Shown here piece after piece: positions 59,733-64,000 of a stretch of DNA of 64,000 nt. Source of the DNA: M3007 sp035299505 (lineage in GTDB: Bacteria; Bacteroidota; Bacteroidia; Chitinophagales; Saprospiraceae); NCBI GenBank assembly GCA_035299505.1, contig DATGWL010000129.1, positions 1 through 64,000 of the forward strand. The letters run 5' to 3'. The position numbers were made by a program, and so were the translations under genes. The notes under the pieces were generated by a model. The model did no database searches, was not told the origin of the DNA, and saw nothing but the letters and a program-made list of their open reading frames with translations. Numbering within the stretch: position 1 is the first letter of the stretch; every line of letters starts with the position of its first letter.

Positions 59733-60674
59733 ATGCGTTCGGCTTATCACGATTTTCGTTTATTCTACAACCAAAGCATTCATCCCGAATTGCAAAACAT
59801 GGAACAGCGCCGACGACGGCTGCTCAGGCTGTTGCTCATTTCCATATTGCTCCTGGCCGGCGTGGTGGCTCTGCAGGTTTATATCTCCATCTTCGTGCTC
59901 ACCCTGGCCCTGCTCATACCGGTAGGACTCTGGATTACTTACCTGGGTTTTCGGGTGCAGGTGTTTTACAAGGAATTCAAACCTCGCCTGGTTTCGCTGT
60001 TGCTGGATTTTATTGACAACGACGTCAATTTCAAGTTTGAAGGCTACGATCACAAAGGTTTTTTGCCGCCAAAAAAATTCCTGGAAAGCCGCATTTTTAC
60101 CCGTGCCGACGATTATATGGGGGAAGATTTGATTCGCGGCCAAGTCAGAGAAACACCCTTTGAGGCCTGCGAACTTCGGGTTAAAGAATTTTCCGAGGTG
60201 CGCAGCCGGCTCGACACCGTTTTCAAGGGACTTTTTCTCATTGCCGATTACCAGCGTTGGGACATGCATGGCGGGGTTCTGGCGCTGCCGGATGCCTACC
60301 GCAAGTACCTGAGTCGCAGCGAGCGCGCTTTTCATTTGCTGGGCGGCAGGCGGATCAAAGGTGGTATTTTACCTGAATTTGAGGCTGTTTTCGACACCTA
60401 TGCCACCAAAGATGTGCGCATCAAGGATGTTATTTCGGAAGAGTTTCAGCGGGCTATACTGCGTTTCCGCAAGCGATTTCAGGAAGTAAACCGGGAAAAA
60501 GAGATCTATTTTTCCATCATTGGTGATAAAATCTACCTGGCTTTGCGGCAGGACCGCAATTTGCTGGAACCATCCCTTTTTCAGTCCAATACCAGTTTTG
60601 AAGTGGTGCATGAATTTTATGAAGACATTCGGCTCCTGCTGGAACTGGTGATGGAAGTGGATGCGATGAATTGA
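59733..60674 (+). CDS. DUF3137-like membrane protein
   Basis: 313 residues from the ATG at 59733 (MRSAYHDFRLFYNQSIHPEL). Two transmembrane helices are near residues 30-50 and 53-75 after a basic stretch (EQRRRRLLR). The soluble C-terminal domain (DHKGFLPPKKFLESRIFTRADDYMGEDLIRGQV, EACELRVKEF, VFKGLFLIADY, IYFSIIGDKIYLALRQDRNLLEPSLF) matches the DUF3137 pattern. Function is unknown. Confidence 0.85.
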   Translation: MRSAYHDFRLFYNQSIHPELQNMEQRRRRLLRLLLISILLLAGVVALQVYISIFVLTLALLIPVGLWITYLGFRVQVFYKEFKPRLVSLLLDFIDNDVNFKFEGYDHKGFLPPKKFLESRIFTRADDYMGEDLIRGQVRETPFEACELRVKEFSEVRSRLDTVFKGLFLIADYQRWDMHGGVLALPDAYRKYLSRSERAFHLLGGRRIKGGILPEFEAVFDTYATKDVRIKDVISEEFQRAILRFRKRFQEVNREKEIYFSIIGDKIYLALRQDRNLLEPSLFQSNTSFEVVHEFYEDIRLLLELVMEVDAMN

Positions 60675-60739
60675 ACGTTAAATAAACCTAAAGTGCTGTG
60701 GTAAACATGCTTTACAGGTTATCCGTCAGTTAATTATAC

Positions 60740-61255
60740 ATGATACACGTAAGAACCTTTTGTTTGTTGGCGGCCGTTCTCCTGCTGGCTTCCTGCGACA
60801 CCTCCCGCCCGGTCGTTACCGCCAAATCCAGCTCCAAAACCTATACCAATGCAGTGGCTACCCCTTTTCGGCAAAAAGTGGTGGATTATGGTAAAAAATT
60901 CGTGGGTACTACCTACAAATACGCCGGTCAGAGCCCTAAAACCGGCTTTGACTGCTCAGGATTTACCAGTTATGTCATGAAAGAAAACGGGGTCATGGTA
61001 TCTCCGGCATCTGCCATCCAGGCAACAGAAGGCAGAAAAGTACCTCTGGAAAAAGTTATGCCCGGCGACCTGCTGTTTTTTGGCGAAAGCAAAAAGAAAA
61101 TCTCCCATGTCGGACTGGTAATAAAACGAGGCCCGGAAGGCATCACCTGCGTACATAGCACCACCAGTCGGGGGGTAATAGTGGAAAATGTGAGCCAGTC
61201 TACTTATTGGAAGGATAAGATACTATTTGCGCGGGATGTGATTTCTGAGGATTAA
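60740..61255 (+). CDS. NlpC/P60 family lipoprotein
   Basis: 171 residues with a lipoprotein leader, LLLASC (lipidated Cys about residue 19). The C40 papain-like domain has the catalytic Cys in FDCSGFTSYV, and His in ISHVGLV with a third polar His in CVHSTT. Such enzymes cleave D-gamma-glutamyl-meso-DAP or related bonds of peptidoglycan stem peptides. It should act in the periplasm, near the DacB protein encoded next to it on the other strand. The stop precedes the 39-bp palindrome by six bases. Confidence 0.94.
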   Translation: MIHVRTFCLLAAVLLLASCDTSRPVVTAKSSSKTYTNAVATPFRQKVVDYGKKFVGTTYKYAGQSPKTGFDCSGFTSYVMKENGVMVSPASAIQATEGRKVPLEKVMPGDLLFFGESKKKISHVGLVIKRGPEGITCVHSTTSRGVIVENVSQSTYWKDKILFARDVISED

Positions 61256-61261
61256 GAGTGA

Positions 61262-61348
61262 TTTGAGGGTTTTACTTCGGCGGTATTTACTGACGGGGTG
61301 CCTGGCAGTCACCCCGTCAGTAAATACCGCCGAAGTAAAACCCTCAAA
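61262..61348. repeat. Perfect 39-bp palindrome, GACGGGG-core copy 2
   Basis: The arms 61262-61300 and 61310-61348 are exact complements around the loop CCTGGCAGT. The core TTTACTGACGGGGTG / CACCCCGTCAGTAAA matches 51881-51942, but the outer stem differs. It includes the TGA stop of dacB and fills the gap between the convergent genes. No U-tract. Confidence 0.95.
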
Positions 61349-62711
61349 AACGCTCATAAATAAACTGCAGTATCCGCTGCGATTCAGCCCGATATGGCTT
61401 GGCCGGGCCTGTAAAATTATTGTGCATCAAACTGAATATCAGCATCTTACCGCTTTTGGCACGCAGGAATCCGCTGAGGCAGGCTACACCGCTCATGCCT
61501 CCGGTTTTGGCATATAAGGGCAGACTGGCTGGCCAGTCTTTAAACGGGCCGCTGCCACCCGGATATGGGAAGTACGACAGGAGTTTTTCCCTGGGTTGTT
61601 TATCCCAAAGTCGCTTCAATACATAAGCCAATCCGCCCGGACTAATCAGGTTGTACCGGGAAAGTCCGCTGCCATCCACCCATCTAGGCATGGGTACTAT
61701 GGCAGCAAAAGAGGTATTCAGCATTTCCTGAATGATCATTTCTTCCTTCAATGCGCCAAATTTCCGGTCGGCGCACATGAGCAACAGTTGTTCGGCCAGG
61801 AAATTATCGCTGACATACATCATCTGGCGCAAAACCGTATCTCTCGGTGTGCTATACAGCGTCCGCCAGGGTCCATCAACTTCTGCTTCGCAGGAACCCG
61901 GAAAGTTTTGGTAACAAACATGATCAAACGGCTTCCCAAGGGTGTCGGGCAGATAAAAAGTTATCATACCGCCATCTACCGCCATTTCCGGAATGGGTAT
62001 TTTGTCGGTAAAACCAACTCCAAAAATGGAATCCGGGTGACTGAGCAGAAAATACGGCAGTTGCTCCAACCTGAAAACACCAATTGTTTTGGGATACAGG
62101 TCGTTCCCCGGTTCATAAACCGGAGTTCCGGGATGCTTGGGCGTACTCACCCATTGTCCATCGCCTGTTTTTTGCCATTGAATCACATTGCCGTAATACG
62201 GAAAATCGGAGCGTTCGGCAGCGTAGGTATCGTTGTAATCGTCCCAAGCCCAACCCTGACCGTATCGAGGCACCATGCGGCGCTCAATGATCAGCGGGTC
62301 TTGTTGTTCCTTCATCCACTGAAAGGCTGATTGCCAGGCCTGATAATTCGGATGCAGAAATGTAGGATCTCCCTTCCCTCTAACGATCCAGCGCTGGTCG
62401 TTGGTGCGGGCTACTTCCAGACTCGGAAGCGAATCGCCGAGGTATTCCAGACTGGTGGCCAGGGTTAGGATTTTGGTACAAGACGCAGGGGTAAACAGCT
62501 GGTTATCGTTGACTGTAACCAGGGGTTCTCCTGTTTGGGCATCCATCAGGATGAACCCGGTATGCGCATTGGCAAACACCTTGGACGACTGTATTTCCTG
62601 TTTTACCAATCTTGCCTGACGTGCAGTTGCGGATTTACCCGCAGCGCAGGAGGTCAGGGCTGCCAACACCAGCAGCAGCCCTGCAACATGCCAAATACGA
62701 TTCTGAAACAT
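61344..62711 (-). CDS. dacB: D-alanyl-D-alanine carboxypeptidase/endopeptidase, S13 (DacB) family
   Basis: 455 residues with a lipoprotein leader (VLAALTSCAAG). The penicillin-binding motifs are visible in order: the SxxK in TPASCTKILT (about 76-79), SxN in YVSDNFLAEQL and KTG in YAKTGGMSGVACL. In S13 enzymes a large domain sits between SxxK and SxN, as here. The protein trims peptidoglycan peptides in the periplasm. It ends inside the 39-bp palindrome and begins four bases after the permease stop, so it may be co-transcribed with it. Confidence 0.94.
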   Translation of the reverse strand: MFQNRIWHVAGLLLVLAALTSCAAGKSATARQARLVKQEIQSSKVFANAHTGFILMDAQTGEPLVTVNDNQLFTPASCTKILTLATSLEYLGDSLPSLEVARTNDQRWIVRGKGDPTFLHPNYQAWQSAFQWMKEQQDPLIIERRMVPRYGQGWAWDDYNDTYAAERSDFPYYGNVIQWQKTGDGQWVSTPKHPGTPVYEPGNDLYPKTIGVFRLEQLPYFLLSHPDSIFGVGFTDKIPIPEMAVDGGMITFYLPDTLGKPFDHVCYQNFPGSCEAEVDGPWRTLYSTPRDTVLRQMMYVSDNFLAEQLLLMCADRKFGALKEEMIIQEMLNTSFAAIVPMPRWVDGSGLSRYNLISPGGLAYVLKRLWDKQPREKLLSYFPYPGGSGPFKDWPASLPLYAKTGGMSGVACLSGFLRAKSGKMLIFSLMHNNFTGPAKPYRAESQRILQFIYERF

Positions 62712-62714
62712 GCG

Positions 62715-64000
62715 CTATGCTTTTGCCCTGGCCAGCTTACTGTTGGCGTAACCATAACTGAAATAGATCACCAGGCCGGCCACCAGCCAGATGAAGAATC
62801 CCGCCCAGCTTTTCGCAGGAATTTGGGCCATCATGTAAAAGCAGGATACCAAACCCAGGATAGGAATCAGCGACAGGTTGTGCCTGAAGGCCAATACCGC
62901 CAGCACCAAGCTGGTCAGGATGAACAACCACATGGGAATTTTATGCTGAAACAGCGACCAGCCGGATTCAAATTTGGCAGAATCCGGCACTGGAGCCGCC
63001 TCCACCGTCCGGGTGTATGCATCGGATTCCAGGGCAGTGAGGTAATCGCCAATAGCGCCATTCGCCGCTGCCATTCCTGCGCTGTCGCGCGCGATCAGGA
63101 AGCGTTGCAGTTCGGGAATTTGCGCCTCAGGCACATGATGCAGGAAATCTTCCACCCCATACAGCTGTTTTTCGTTGGTCAGCCAGGCTTTGGTATCCGT
63201 TGGATTGTGTACAGCCAGGTAATATCCTGCTGCAACGAGCATCAGTGGGAATATCCACCTGGCATTCACGTAAGGCGTGCGGAATTTACCCCGCGGTGCA
63301 TCAGGCTGAACCTGCAGCTTCAATACCCCGCCGCACACCAGCACAAAGGCAAAAAGGGTACCCATGCTGCAAAGATCCAATACGGTGTCGCTGGGAATGA
63401 ACAACATCGGAATGACTACAAAAAAGCCGGTAATGACTGTTGCGAAGGTTGGGGTGCGAAACTTGGGATGGATGTAGGAAAAACGCTTGGGCAGCAAACC
63501 GTCGCGACTCATGGTCATCCAAATGCGTGGTTGCCCAAGCTGGAATACCAGAAACACACCTGCCATGGCCACTACTGCACTCACCGCAATGATACCGGAG
63601 AACCATTTCAGGTTGATTTTTTCAAATACATAGGCCAGCGGGTCGTTCACATCCAGCTCCGTGTATTTCACCATGCCCGTTAGCACCAGAGCAATAATGA
63701 TGTACAAAATGGTGCAAATAATGATGGAATACACCATGGCACGCGGTAAATCACGTTGCGGGTTTTTACATTCTTCTGCAGTGGTAGACAGCGCATCAAA
63801 CCCGATATAGGCAAAAAACACGGAAGAAACACCGGCCATGACCCCGCCAAAACCGTTGGGGGCGAAAGGATGCCAGTTGTCAACGTTCACGTAGCCGGCG
63901 CCCACAATGATTACCAGCACTACCACGATCAGTTTCAGCACCACCATCAGATTTCCGGCATTTTTGGATTCTTTCATGCCGATATACACCAGGGCAGTGA
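62715..64000 (-). CDS. Amino-acid permease (APC superfamily), 5' truncated by the window edge
   Basis: About 428 residues are visible; the N-terminal helices lie outside the window, since the reading frame stays open to the edge. There are about ten hydrophobic segments, including GVMAGVSSVFFAYIGFDALSTTAEECKNPQRDLP, the typical APC 'FAYxGFD...EExxNPxRxIP' motif, then MSRDGLLPKRFSYIHPKFRTP. It resembles cationic-amino-acid transporters (CAT family). Substrate unknown. It ends four bases before the dacB start. Confidence 0.92.
   Translation of the reverse strand, partial: TALVYIGMKESKNAGNLMVVLKLIVVVLVIIVGAGYVNVDNWHPFAPNGFGGVMAGVSSVFFAYIGFDALSTTAEECKNPQRDLPRAMVYSIIICTILYIIIALVLTGMVKYTELDVNDPLAYVFEKINLKWFSGIIAVSAVVAMAGVFLVFQLGQPRIWMTMSRDGLLPKRFSYIHPKFRTPTFATVITGFFVVIPMLFIPSDTVLDLCSMGTLFAFVLVCGGVLKLQVQPDAPRGKFRTPYVNARWIFPLMLVAAGYYLAVHNPTDTKAWLTNEKQLYGVEDFLHHVPEAQIPELQRFLIARDSAGMAAANGAIGDYLTALESDAYTRTVEAAPVPDSAKFESGWSLFQHKIPMWLFILTSLVLAVLAFRHNLSLIPILGLVSCFYMMAQIPAKSWAGFFIWLVAGLVIYFSYGYANSKLARAKA

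Noticed and set aside
16136..62378. KOPS-like GGGNAGGG octamers as a chromosome-orientation signal
   Set aside because: I counted nine by eye (three plus, six minus), about the number expected by chance for both strands, with no clear strand skew.
62535..63683. 382-codon frame antisense to dacB and the permease
   Set aside because: Spans the start of one clear gene and the end of another; His/Gln-rich nonsense composition.
1..64000. CRISPR arrays, rRNA operon, further tRNAs
   Set aside because: No regularly spaced repeats, no rRNA-like sequence, and only one tRNA cloverleaf could be folded.

Overview
The window looks like a chromosomal segment of a Bacteroidota bacterium, most likely a Saprospiraceae/Saprospiria-type lineage. 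Three lines of evidence support this. Secreted proteins end in type IX secretion sorting domains, two of type B and one of type A. Several genes are preceded by the Bacteroidota promoter element TAnnTTTG, once with a matching -33 TTTG. The gene families are typical of the phylum: DUF3822 next to rsmD, a Bacteroidota-type arginine decarboxylase, bactofilin, FAS1 lipoprotein, and a cytochrome/DUF1553/DUF1501 cluster. Species-level assignment is inference.

Layout. 0-5.3 kb: a 5'-truncated sortilin-like propeller protein, a two-domain fasciclin lipoprotein and a NYN-nuclease/cold-shock fusion. 5.5-10.5 kb: a giant secreted adhesin-like protein on the minus strand. 10.6-16.7 kb: cytochrome c, a membrane protein, tsaD, bactofilin, DUF3822, rsmD, a lipoprotein, a LuxE-like protein and a YfcE-like phosphoesterase. 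16.7-17.1 kb: tRNA-Arg(CCT), then a compact transcription unit for a 46-residue protein. 17.1-24.8 kb: a helical protein of unknown function, then a minus-strand run (acyltransferase, ychF, wbqC-like, TraB/GumN, SPOR protein, fabH). 25-31 kb: anmK, kdsB, a LysM/RlpA-like protein, a lipoprotein, ribH and speA.

31.0-39.1 kb is one co-directional cluster: a planctomycete-type cytochrome/DUF1549/DUF1553 protein, a DUF1501 protein, a propeller protein, a chitobiase-C-like protein and a membrane cytochrome with leucine-rich repeats. An ABC permease/ATPase pair follows. 40.8-45.7 kb is an accessory zone in which three genes are delimited by four same-orientation copies of a short repeat. They are a type B sorting-domain protein, a DUF4304-like protein and an AT-rich PD-(D/E)XK nuclease-like protein. 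45.7-50.1 kb encodes an NAD-linked formate dehydrogenase. 50.2-64 kb holds an FGE-like lipid/periplasmic protein, a lipoprotein, a secreted glycoside-hydrolase-like protein, a divergent GTP cyclohydrolase II homologue, smc, a DUF3137 protein, an NlpC/P60 lipoprotein, a DacB-type carboxypeptidase and a 5'-truncated amino-acid permease.

How they work together: much of the window serves the envelope. KdsB feeds lipopolysaccharide, AnmK recycles peptidoglycan, NlpC/P60 and DacB trim it, LysM/RlpA binds it, and FabH starts fatty acids. The rest covers translation (TsaD, RsmD, tRNA-Arg, YchF), chromosome organisation (SMC) and redox metabolism. The most unusual feature is the density of palindromic elements. 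One hairpin family is shared by two convergent terminators (5315-5352 and 5431-5471). Another GACGGGG-core family forms near-perfect 25- and 39-bp stems over the stop codons at two convergent gene ends (51881-51942 and 61262-61348). Dispersed REP-like and cassette-delimiting repeats lie between 30.9 and 45.7 kb. No CRISPR array, transposase, integrase or rRNA was found.
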